NCBI GenBank assembly: GCA_002428415.1 | Contig: DIWI01000010.1 | Span: forward strand, 1 to 6,068 | Direction of reading: 5' to 3' | DNA length: 6,068 nt | Source of the DNA: Clostridiaceae bacterium UBA6110 | Lineage (GTDB): Bacteria > Bacillota > Clostridia > Clostridiales > Clostridiaceae | In this document: piece after piece, positions 1 to 5,618 of the stretch | Numbering within the stretch: position 1 is the stretch's first letter | How the letters are laid out: each line of letters begins with the position of its first letter | The notes under the pieces: model-generated | The model's input: the letters and a program-made list of their open reading frames with translations, nothing else | Databases searched by the model: none | Told to the model about the DNA's origin: nothing | Translations under genes and position numbers: made by a program

Positions 1-21
1 TGGAGTTTTGAGGGAGCATAG

Positions 22-110
22 CTTCATCAATGGTGAAGGTAACTTCATCAATAAACCATCCTGCGATTTGAAAATCGCTGCGGATGGATGAATGAAACTG
101 CGTTTCATTC
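22..110. other. Cluster of three hairpins upstream of the tRNA pair
   Basis: No convincing gene is seen before the tRNAs. The stretch holds a 10-base direct repeat, CTTCATCAAT, at 22-31 and 43-52. Three inverted repeats follow in a row. The first pairs 31-38 with 43-50 (8 bp including one G.T, loop GGTAA-like with GTAA at 39-42). The second pairs 56-61 with 82-87 outside and 63-68 with 73-78 inside, around TGAA. The third is a perfect 9-bp stem, 90-98 with 102-110, ending exactly at the first base of tRNA-Phe. None is followed by a T-run, so they are not ordinary terminators. No promoter is visible here, so the tRNAs may be transcribed from before the window. Function is unknown. Confidence 0.5.
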
Positions 111-186
<76 letters not shown>

Positions 187-187
187 T

Positions 188-261
188 GGCGCCATAGCCA
201 AGAGGTAAGGCAGAGGTCTGCAAAACCTTCACCACCAGTTCAAATCTGGTTGGCGCCTCCA
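188..261 (+). tRNA. tRNA-Cys (anticodon GCA)
   Basis: The acceptor stem pairs 188-194 with 251-257, the short 3-bp D stem 197-199 with 209-211, and the anticodon stem 213-217 with 225-229 (one G.U). The loop CTGCAAA has anticodon GCA at 220-222. The T stem pairs 234-238 with 246-250 around TTCAAAT. The discriminator is T (258), usual for bacterial tRNA-Cys, and CCA is encoded at 259-261. A strong terminator starts a few bases downstream, so this is the last gene of the tRNA unit. Confidence 0.97.
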
Positions 262-265
262 AACA

Positions 266-302
266 AAAAAACTCCTTAAGCAAATGCTTTAAGGAGTTTT
301 TT
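266..302 (+). terminator. Intrinsic terminator of the tRNA operon
   Basis: ACTCCTTAA (271-279) pairs with TTAAGGAGT (289-297), flanked by A5 before and T5 after (298-302). The stem can extend through the A/T flanks, and a two-base GC pairing is possible in the loop. The A-run on one side and T-run on the other mean it could also stop transcription from the opposite strand. It separates the tRNA unit from the malY-like gene. Confidence 0.9.
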
Positions 303-388
303 GTTATTCACTTCTAAGTTCGGAGTTATAAGGGTAGAATTGAATATAACGAAGGAATAGGGAAATTTGAATATTGCGGAGGTAATCA

Positions 389-1579
389 ATGGAACATGAC
401 TTTGAGACAATTGTTAACAGACACGGCACCGGATCTGAAAAATATAATCAGATGCAGGAATGGAACCCGTCGGTGACAGAGGATATAGTTCCATTTTCAA
501 TAGCGGATATGGAATTCAAGAATGCTCCCGAGATCATAGAAGGACTGAAGGAATATCTTGATGATGTTATTTTGGGCTATGCAGTTCCTACAGATGATTA
601 CTACAGTGCTGTATGCAGCTGGATGGAAAGAAGGCATGGCTGGAAGATAGAGCCTGAGTGGATAATCGGTTCGCCGGGTGTTGTGCAGGCATTCTATAAT
701 GCAGTCAAGGCATTTGCAGAACCAGGAGAAGGAGTCATCATCATGACACCTGTCTATTATCCATTCTACGGAGCGATAAAGAAGACGGGAAGAAAAATTG
801 TGAGAACAGCTCTTGTAGAAAGAGGTGACAGATACGAGGTTGACTTTGAAGAGCTTGAAAGACTTGCATCAGAACCCAGGAACAAGGTGCTCCTGTTCTG
901 CAGTCCCCACAATCCGGTAGGCAGGGTATGGGAGAGATGGGAGCTCGAAAAAATATCTGAGATTTGTTTGAAAAATGGCGTGACAGTAATTTCTGATGAA
1001 ATACACAACGACCTGGTTATGCCAGGTTTCAAGCATACTGTATTCGCAGCTTTATCTGAAGAGGCGAAGAACAATAGCATCGTATGCACCTCACCGAGCA
1101 AGACATTCAATCTGGCGGGTATGCATGTATCGAATGTCATCATTCCTAATGCTGATCTCAGGATGAAATATCAGGACGAACTTGACAGGACAGGCTTTTT
1201 TTCACTTAATATGCTGGGCTACAAGGCCTGTGAGCTGGCATACGACAAAGGAGAGCCTTGGCTTGATGAGCTGCTTCATGTCATCGATGGCAACTATTTG
1301 GCGCTGAAAGATTTTCTAGCAAAAAGACTTCCTGAAGTCAAGGTTTATCCACTGGAGGGAACGTATCTGGTGTGGATGGATTTCAGGCCGCTGGGGATAG
1401 ATTACCTTGAGCTCGAACGCATACTTCATATGGAAGCCATGGTGTTCTTCGATGAAGGATATGTTTTCGGGAAAAGAGAGGGTGCAGGCTTTGAAAGGAT
1501 GAACATTGCCTGTCCAAAGCAGGTCATGATGGACGGGCTGGAGAGGATGGCAATTGCATTGAGAAAACATGTCAGGTAA
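389..1579 (+). CDS. MalY/PatB-family PLP-dependent C-S lyase or aminotransferase
   Basis: This is a fold-type I pyridoxal-phosphate enzyme of the class I/II aminotransferase superfamily, MalY/PatB branch. Known members cleave cystathionine or cysteine by beta-elimination, giving pyruvate, ammonia and a thiol or sulfide; some act as aminotransferases. They are cytoplasmic homodimers. Its 396 residues match the family length. Visible landmarks are the aromatic PVYYPF (121-126), SPHNPVGR (172-179) with the PLP-contacting Asn175, SDEIH (202-206) with Asp203 for the pyridine nitrogen, SPSKTFNLAG (235-244) with Schiff-base Lys238, and Arg370 in FERMNIACP as the likely substrate-carboxylate ligand. 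Nothing essential is missing. The start is supported by GGAGGT at 378-383, five bases before the ATG. A weak promoter can be proposed (TTCTAA 312-317, TAGAAT 335-340, 17-base spacer), but I am not sure of it. The CutC-like gene follows after 24 bases with no terminator. Sequence alone does not settle the substrate, so no gene symbol is given. Confidence 0.9.
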   Translation: MEHDFETIVNRHGTGSEKYNQMQEWNPSVTEDIVPFSIADMEFKNAPEIIEGLKEYLDDVILGYAVPTDDYYSAVCSWMERRHGWKIEPEWIIGSPGVVQAFYNAVKAFAEPGEGVIIMTPVYYPFYGAIKKTGRKIVRTALVERGDRYEVDFEELERLASEPRNKVLLFCSPHNPVGRVWERWELEKISEICLKNGVTVISDEIHNDLVMPGFKHTVFAALSEEAKNNSIVCTSPSKTFNLAGMHVSNVIIPNADLRMKYQDELDRTGFFSLNMLGYKACELAYDKGEPWLDELLHVIDGNYLALKDFLAKRLPEVKVYPLEGTYLVWMDFRPLGIDYLELERILHMEAMVFFDEGYVFGKREGAGFERMNIACPKQVMMDGLERMAIALRKHVR

Positions 1580-1603
1580 TTCCGTATAAGGAGGTAATTG
1601 ACC

Positions 1604-2290
1604 ATGATACAGATGATAGCTGCCAGCATAGAGGATGCAATGACGATAGAGAAGGCAGGTGCTGACAGGATAGACCTTAGAACAGCATTTTCCGAGGGAG
1701 GACTCACTCCGAGCTATGGACTCATCGAGCAGGTGGTAAGGAATGTTTCAATTCCTGTATATGTTACAATCAGGCCTCATTCCAGAGGATATGGCTACAG
1801 CCATAGGGACCTTGATGTCATGAAGGGCGATGCCTGGATGATTAGTGAACTGGGATGCAGCGGTACAAGCATAGGTATACTTGATCCGGATGGTATGCCT
1901 GATATTGCAGCAATTGATTATGTGCTTGGTAATACAAACCTGAGATTCACTTTCAACAGGGCGATTGACAGATCATCGAATCTTATGGAGTCACTGGAGA
2001 TTTTAAAGAGGTATCAGAGGTGCCAGGAAATCCTGACTTCAGGCGGTCCTGGATCGGCATTCGAGAATTTCAGGACCCTTAAGGAGATTGCTGACAGGAA
2101 GGGCAGACTCGGATTGTTTGTGGGGAGCGGAGTTGAGTACCATAACATACAATTCCTGACAAAAGCCCTAAAGGGATGTCACCTTCATGTAGGAACAGCC
2201 ATAAGGAAAGGTGAGAGGCTTAATCCGGTTGATTTTGAGGATTCCAGGGAGCTTGTTGAAAAATACAGGGCTGCAATGTCTGGGCAGTAG
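1604..2290 (+). CDS. cutC: CutC-family protein (divergent copper homeostasis-like TIM barrel)
   Basis: The protein (228 residues from this start) belongs to the CutC family, linked historically to copper tolerance in E. coli though the biochemical role remains unsettled. The fold is a TIM barrel, cytoplasmic, without signal peptide. Family blocks in order are AGADRIDL (18-25), EGGLTPSYGL (31-40), TIRP (55-58), TFNRAID (116-122), LTSGG (144-148), GSGV (174-177) and HLHVGTAIR (193-201). Two usual residues differ: the family normally has TFHRAFD, here Asn replaces His; and the Cys often following the DRIEL block is Arg26. It is also shorter at the C terminus than E. coli CutC. A TTG at 1598 gives two more residues but lies only three bases from the AAGGAGGT at 1588-1595; the ATG at 1604, eight bases away, fits better. 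It is almost certainly co-transcribed with the malY-like gene. The family call is firm; a role in copper handling is not shown by this sequence. Confidence 0.88.
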   Translation: MIQMIAASIEDAMTIEKAGADRIDLRTAFSEGGLTPSYGLIEQVVRNVSIPVYVTIRPHSRGYGYSHRDLDVMKGDAWMISELGCSGTSIGILDPDGMPDIAAIDYVLGNTNLRFTFNRAIDRSSNLMESLEILKRYQRCQEILTSGGPGSAFENFRTLKEIADRKGRLGLFVGSGVEYHNIQFLTKALKGCHLHVGTAIRKGERLNPVDFEDSRELVEKYRAAMSGQ

Positions 2291-2369
2291 AAAGTTTTCC
2301 TCGAATTAACAACGGCATGACATAGCCATAACGAGAAAAAGATAGAATTGGCATATAGGGAGGTGCGGA

Positions 2370-2951
2370 ATGAACTTCTTCACACATCTTAGAATGGCAG
2401 ATACTATCTTTGAAATTCTGAATGAGGATATTATTTTGGACAGGAAACAGTTCAGGTACGGTAATGTCCTGCCGGACCTTGATAAACGGATGAACAGGAT
2501 CAAGCATACCTTTGAAGGAAGCATAGGACTTGTCGAAGAGATCAGCGCTTCTATAAATTCCGAAAGGATGGATATTGGTGAATTTTCGAGGAGCCTCGGA
2601 ATAATCACTCATTTTGCCTGCGATTTCTTCTGCAGGTATCATCTGGATGATGAGAAGCATGACGACTATTTTGACCACTTTATCTATGAAGCAAAGCTTC
2701 ATTCGGAATACCTCATGTCAAAGGACGATTTGTCTATCTTGGAAGGTACACACATTGCTGATGGAAGTGATGTGCGCAGGATGGTCATAGAACTGCGTGA
2801 CAGGTACCGGAAGGCTAAAGAGTCATTCGAAAATGACATACTGTTTGCCATTGGAGCAGCCATAAGCTCATGCGAAATTATCATAAGACAGCAGGCTTTG
2901 TCGGGTATTAGATTGGATAAACAAAATTTTTCAGCTGTCATGACCAGATGA
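2370..2951 (+). CDS. Zinc-dependent phospholipase C-family protein (intracellular-type)
   Basis: The protein has 193 residues and the residue pattern of the zinc-dependent phospholipase C / S1-P1-like fold common in clostridial genomes. Candidate metal ligands are spaced as in that family: His6 in FFTHL, Asp36 in GNVLPD, His46, the HFACDFFCRYH block (81-91) with His81, Asp85 and His91, and His103 and Glu107 in DHFIYE. No signal peptide is seen, unlike secreted toxin-type enzymes, so it is likely cytoplasmic; true lipase activity is unproven and another phosphodiester substrate is possible. The C-terminal third (about 130-193) is helical and variable. The ribosome site GGGAGGTG (2358-2365) is five bases from the ATG. 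It lies 79 bases after the CutC gene with no convincing terminator between, so it may belong to that operon. Its last codons and stop lie inside a palindromic hairpin, so the coding end and the repeat overlap. Confidence 0.75.
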   Translation: MNFFTHLRMADTIFEILNEDIILDRKQFRYGNVLPDLDKRMNRIKHTFEGSIGLVEEISASINSERMDIGEFSRSLGIITHFACDFFCRYHLDDEKHDDYFDHFIYEAKLHSEYLMSKDDLSILEGTHIADGSDVRRMVIELRDRYRKAKESFENDILFAIGAAISSCEIIIRQQALSGIRLDKQNFSAVMTR

Positions 2952-2967
2952 GTCAATGGCAGCTTTT
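2933..2967 (+). repeat. Palindromic hairpin repeat, copy 1 (terminator-like)
   Basis: AGCTGTCA (2933-2940) pairs with TGGCAGCT (2957-2964), one G.U. A bulged A lies at 2956, then TGAC (2941-2944) pairs with GTCA (2952-2955), leaving a 7-base loop CAGATGA (2945-2951). TTTT at 2964-2967 follows the stem, so it can act as a modest terminator for the phospholipase-like gene. The gene's TGA stop (2949-2951) is in the loop. The first 22 bases of the palindrome proper, from position 2934, recur unchanged in copy 2 at 3282. Confidence 0.75.
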
Positions 2968-3022
2968 GCCATGTCCAGGAATTTGTGCCTGTCAAACGAA
3001 TGATAAGTACCGGAGGTAAGAG

Positions 3023-3259
3023 ATGGTCAGGGTATTCGGAAATAGAAGTGGCGGAGTAATCGACGCATGTTTTGGTATGCTTCTCATAAGTGTTGTATTC
3101 CTAATGGTTTCCCGCTTTGGGACCATAGAGGCTGCAGCTGGTACTGCAGTGGCATATATGTATCGTCTGACCTGCAGGAAGCATAAGGAAAAGATCAGGG
3201 TGCAGCCATGCCCGACAGGCAGCTATAGATTCAGAAGAAACTGGATTTACGAAGGATAG
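3023..3259 (+). CDS. Small membrane ORF: internally deleted, probably decaying paralogue of the downstream zinc-ribbon membrane protein
   Basis: The 78-residue ORF has a good ribosome site (GGAGGT 3012-3017, five bases from ATG). Residues 4-46 align without gaps to residues 161-203 of the 3378-4316 product, 24 of 43 identical by hand count, covering its first two membrane segments. Residues 66-78 (GSYR..RN...E) then match residues 288-300 of the larger protein, 7 of 13. Between them about 65 residues, including the third and fourth membrane segments, are missing in frame. The N-terminal soluble and cysteine domain is also gone. Asp14, Arg31 and Glu36 fall inside or beside former hydrophobic segments, and two zipper glycines are lost, which suggests relaxed selection. 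Upstream sequence still resembles the parent gene around TACCGG (3008-3013) but carries stops. No promoter is seen. I lean towards a gene remnant; a translated two-helix small membrane protein remains possible. Confidence 0.5.
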   Translation: MVRVFGNRSGGVIDACFGMLLISVVFLMVSRFGTIEAAAGTAVAYMYRLTCRKHKEKIRVQPCPTGSYRFRRNWIYEG

Positions 3260-3280
3260 GGAAATAATAATCAGAACAGG

Positions 3281-3316
3281 GGCTGTCATGACCAGATGAG
3301 TCATTGACAGCCTTTT
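3281..3316 (+). repeat. Palindromic hairpin repeat, copy 2 (terminator-like)
   Basis: GGCTGTCA (3281-3288) pairs fully with TGACAGCC (3305-3312). A bulged T lies at 3304, TGAC (3289-3292) pairs with GTCA (3300-3303), and the loop is again CAGATGA. TTTT at 3313-3316 follows. Relative to copy 1, the outermost A-T pair is now G-C and the G.U pair is now A-T, so pairing is kept or improved while the loop and inner stem are unchanged. It can terminate transcription through the small ORF, about 20 bases after its stop. Confidence 0.8.
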
Positions 3317-3377
3317 CAGGCTCATGGATAATGTTGACTATAGGTGCACATACAGTGCGGTTTAATGGGGGTGCAGG

Positions 3378-4316
3378 ATGGCACAGGACAAGCTATTGAA
3401 GGAGCTGGCGGAAAGGTTAAGCTTACAGGGCAGCGGGAACAACATTCACGGTGATTATGGCGGATTCTGGTTTACATTGTATATTGACCAAAGCAACATG
3501 CTTAACCTGATAACCTCCGTTGATTTTGGAGGAAAGGGAAGAGAGTCAGACCTCAGGGAACATCTTGAGTCCATAAGGAAGCCGTATAGGCTTACATACA
3601 GGCTTGACGGCGGACATGCCTTGAGTATAGTCCTGCCAAGGTCCATGTCAGTGAAGGCAACTGTCGAAAAGGCCATGGAGGTTCTTGAGTCGGTTACCTC
3701 TGAATTCAAAGCCCTTGGACTTGCAAATTCCTGCTACAATTGCGGTGCGAATGGAAGGTATCACGCCTACTCCATAGGCGGAATAAGCACTGAGATCTGT
3801 GGAAGCTGCGTTACAGGCATCGAGGAGGAGTACCGGAATGAGAAGGAGACTCTTATGGTTTCCGGGAACTATTTCACTGGAGCCATCGGGGCCATAATCG
3901 GAGCGCTGCTTGGAAGCGTAGTATGGCTTGTGATATCGTATTTTGGGTTCATAGCAGCTTTAGCGGGCTTTGCAATGGCATACATGTCTTATTACGGATA
4001 CAAGATCCTGAAGGGCAAGGTGGGACCTGGAATGCCTGTGATCATCGCCTTATCGGTAATAATAGCGATAATTTTCGCCAATGTAGTAGAGGTTGCAATG
4101 AGCCTTGTATACAGCGACTTCGGGCTGACATTTGTCGAGGCTTTGGTTATAGCGCCAAGGGCGCTGTTCGACAACGAGATGTTCTATGTTGTTGAGGTAT
4201 GGAAGAATATTGGTCTGGGTCTCCTCTTTGGAGTAATGGGAAGCTACAGGGTCATAAGGAATTCAATGGACGAGGCAAAGTTCAAGAGGTATGAGATAGA
4301 AAGGACAAAGCTATAG
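3378..4316 (+). CDS. Uncharacterised membrane protein with zinc-ribbon-like four-cysteine motif
   Basis: I do not recognise a named family. The 312-residue product has a soluble N-terminal domain (1-115, mixed alpha/beta by composition), then CYNC (119-122) and CGSC (141-144), two CxxC knuckles 18 residues apart, as expected for a zinc ribbon. Hydrophobic segments follow at about 166-186, 188-207, 219-241 and 275-290. The first holds a glycine-zipper-like run with Gly168, 171, 175 and 179. The C-terminal tail (291-312) is charged and probably cytoplasmic. With no signal peptide, the N-terminal domain is likely cytoplasmic and the protein has about four membrane passes. The ATG follows GGGGGTG (3367-3373) by four bases, a slightly imperfect ribosome site. 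A TTGACT at 3334-3339 could be a -35 box, but no -10 box is properly spaced from it. A strong terminator closes the gene. A membrane sensor or scaffold is conceivable but not shown. Confidence 0.85.
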   Translation: MAQDKLLKELAERLSLQGSGNNIHGDYGGFWFTLYIDQSNMLNLITSVDFGGKGRESDLREHLESIRKPYRLTYRLDGGHALSIVLPRSMSVKATVEKAMEVLESVTSEFKALGLANSCYNCGANGRYHAYSIGGISTEICGSCVTGIEEEYRNEKETLMVSGNYFTGAIGAIIGALLGSVVWLVISYFGFIAALAGFAMAYMSYYGYKILKGKVGPGMPVIIALSVIIAIIFANVVEVAMSLVYSDFGLTFVEALVIAPRALFDNEMFYVVEVWKNIGLGLLFGVMGSYRVIRNSMDEAKFKRYEIERTKL

Positions 4317-4324
4317 AAAACAGG

Positions 4325-4355
4325 TGAGCCGCTGCAATCTGCAGCGGCTCATTTT
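4325..4355 (+). terminator. Intrinsic terminator between convergent genes
   Basis: TGAGCCGCTGC (4325-4335) pairs perfectly over 11 bp with GCAGCGGCTCA (4341-4351) around AATCT. ATTTT follows on the plus strand, nine bases after the stop of the zinc-ribbon membrane protein. On the minus strand the hairpin begins just past the stop of the corA-like gene (4354-4356), but the downstream T-run there is delayed and weaker. It probably serves both genes, best on the plus strand. Confidence 0.88.
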
Positions 4356-5298
4356 AAAACATATCGCGTTTCTTTAGGAACCAGGATACGAGAAGCGTTG
4401 CTAAAAGCATTATCCCGATTACGAATACGAAGCCATAGGGGCTATCAGCCATTGGCATGTTCCGTACATTCATTCCGTATATTCCGGCGATGATGGCAGG
4501 TATGTTCATTACTATTGTAACCGCAGCGAGGAACTTCATTACGACGTTGACGTTGTTGGATATTACGGATGCGAAGGCATCCATGGTTCCTGTGATCGTC
4601 TCGGAGTATATGGTGGCCATCTCTATGGCCTGCTTGTTGTCTATGATGACCTCGTCAAGAAGGTCCTGGTCTTCCTCGTATCTGTTGACAAGATCCAGCT
4701 TCAGCAACTTCTCAAGGGTTACCTCGTTTGACTTAAGCGAGGTATTAAAATAAACCAGGGATTTTTCAAGGGACAGCATCTGTATAAGCTCTTTGTTCTG
4801 CATTGACTTGTACAGCCTCTTCTCAATGAGGACACTCTTCTTGTCGATCTGTCTCAGGTAGAGGAGGAAATGCATGGATACCCTCTGCAGGAGCTGAAGT
4901 ATGAACCTCGACTTCTTGAAGGTAAAGAAGGATTTCATCTTCCCGTTTATGAAGTCGGTGATTATCTTGGAATTCTTGAGACAAACTGTTATGAGCTCGT
5001 TCTCAGTGTGTATTATCGCAAGCGGGTATGTGTCATATACTAGGCTGTTGTCCTCCATCTCAGTGAACGGGATGTCCACGAGTATGAGATGGACCTTGTC
5101 CTCAATGTCAATTCGGGAGCTCTCCTCATCATCGAGGGCAGCTTTCAGGAATTCGAGAGGTACTCCGGTCTTCCTGGATACCAGCATGAGTTCCTGCTCA
5201 AGAGGAGCCACCAGATTGATCCATGATCCTGGTTCAATGTTTGTTATCTGCTTCAATCCACCCTGTGGAGTCATGTCGCTTTTGTATATTGCAATCAT
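4354..5298 (-). CDS. corA: CorA-family magnesium/divalent cation transporter
   Basis: CorA-type proteins form homopentameric channels that admit Mg2+ (some Co2+, Ni2+ or Zn2+) down the membrane potential. This 314-residue product has the expected plan: a large cytoplasmic N-terminal domain (about 1-250) ending in a long helix, then membrane helix 1 (about 254-274) leading straight into YGMN (274-277), the invariant GMN selectivity signature. Residues up to Gly289 form the external loop, followed by helix 2 (about 290-308) and a basic KKRDMF tail. The loop reads MPMADSPYG rather than the classical MPEL. A longer ORF begins at 5319, but AAGGAGGTG (5305-5313 on this strand) sits six bases before the ATG at 5298 and lies inside that extension. 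The promoter at 5333-5361 would start RNA at about 5326, leaving no ribosome site for the longer form. It is a single-gene unit, convergent with the plus-strand gene. Which metal it moves is not determined. Confidence 0.92.
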   Translation of the reverse strand: MIAIYKSDMTPQGGLKQITNIEPGSWINLVAPLEQELMLVSRKTGVPLEFLKAALDDEESSRIDIEDKVHLILVDIPFTEMEDNSLVYDTYPLAIIHTENELITVCLKNSKIITDFINGKMKSFFTFKKSRFILQLLQRVSMHFLLYLRQIDKKSVLIEKRLYKSMQNKELIQMLSLEKSLVYFNTSLKSNEVTLEKLLKLDLVNRYEEDQDLLDEVIIDNKQAIEMATIYSETITGTMDAFASVISNNVNVVMKFLAAVTIVMNIPAIIAGIYGMNVRNMPMADSPYGFVFVIGIMLLATLLVSWFLKKRDMF

Positions 5299-5332
5299 AT
5301 CAAGCACCTCCTTGGCCATAACAGGCTACCTT

Positions 5333-5361
5333 ATTATACCCCAAGAACCAAGCCATTTCCA
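5333..5361 (-). promoter_or_regulatory. Predicted sigma-A promoter of the corA-like gene
   Basis: Reading the minus strand, TGGAAA (5356-5361, 4 of 6 to TTGACA) is followed after 17 bases by a perfect TATAAT (5333-5338). The start of RNA would be near 5326, giving a leader of about 28 bases that contains the AAGGAGGTG ribosome site. The leader is too short for a magnesium riboswitch, so any metal control would act by a protein or on the channel itself. Confidence 0.65.
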
Positions 5362-5395
5362 TAGCGCAAGGCTCCGGCAACGGTACTAAATGGCT
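5351..5395. repeat. 8-bp inverted repeat overlapping the corA promoter
   Basis: AGCCATTT (5351-5358) and AAATGGCT (5388-5395) are perfect inverted copies with 29 bases between. The left arm covers part of the corA -35 box. Between the arms, on the plus strand, CCG (5374-5376) and CGG (5381-5383) can close a GCAA tetraloop. It could be an operator pair for a repressor or the stem of an RNA; neither is shown. I compared it by eye with c-di-GMP and M-box riboswitches and found no adequate match. Confidence 0.35.
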
Positions 5396-5578
5396 GTATG
5401 ATGATTCGTATTTTCATATGCAATCGGTTACTGTCTAACTTACAGAAATCGGGCAAACGGACAGGCTCGGAAACAGGCGAAAACAGGAGATAATAGCATG
5501 TGGAAGCATCCCAAATGCATAAATCAGGGGCTGAGGCTGAAATAAGATTTTTTAAGCCGGAATTAAGCGAAAGATTCT
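5396..5578. other. Divergent intergenic region without a recognisable gene
   Basis: Between the corA promoter region and the promoter of the next plus-strand gene I see no convincing gene or RNA. The only pattern is ACAGG three times at 5461-5465, 5473-5477 and 5483-5487, the last two as AAACAGG ten bases apart. A 15-codon ATG frame at 5498-5545 follows a weak AGGAGA but has no other support. Confidence 0.4.
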
Positions 5579-5607
5579 TTGCGCATCAAAGGGAATGTCT
5601 GTATAAT
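5579..5607 (+). promoter_or_regulatory. Predicted sigma-A promoter of the last gene
   Basis: TTGCGC (5579-5584, only 3 of 6 to the -35 consensus) is followed after 17 bases by a perfect TATAAT (5602-5607). RNA would start near 5614, leaving a leader of about 64 bases before the ATG at 5678. This makes the last gene the start of a new transcription unit, divergent from corA. Confidence 0.6.
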
Positions 5608-5618
5608 ACATCTATTGG

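Noticed and set aside
2295..2339. Hairpin between the cutC and phospholipase-like genes
   Set aside because: The outer TTTTCCTCG/CGAGAAAAA pairing has a mismatch, a 28-base loop and no following T-run, so it is not a credible terminator.
2220..2702. Minus-strand ORF of 160 codons opposite the cutC and phospholipase-like genes
   Set aside because: It spans two well supported plus-strand genes, has no recognisable domain, and is a mirror of their codon pattern.
3101..3325. Two minus-strand ORFs sharing the peptide THLVMTA (also 2699-2995)
   Set aside because: The shared peptide is just the minus-strand translation of the two hairpin repeats; neither frame has other support.
3334..3366. Promoter TTGACT / TTTAAT before the zinc-ribbon gene
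   Set aside because: The spacer is 21 bases and the -10 candidate abuts the ribosome site, so the RNA would begin inside it.
4901..5389. Long plus-strand ORF opposite the corA-like gene
   Set aside because: Its product is low-complexity, Ser-rich and without domains; the opposing frame encodes a complete CorA with the GMN motif, promoter and ribosome site.
5360..5395. Possible c-di-GMP (GEMM-I) riboswitch from GCGCAAGGCTCCGGC
   Set aside because: The fragment recalls the GCAAAGCC segment, but the required upstream GGCAAACC and tetraloop-receptor parts are absent and the order does not fit.
5498..5545. 15-codon leader peptide after AGGAGA
   Set aside because: It lies upstream of the predicted promoter for the next gene, so it would not be on that transcript; no attenuator follows.
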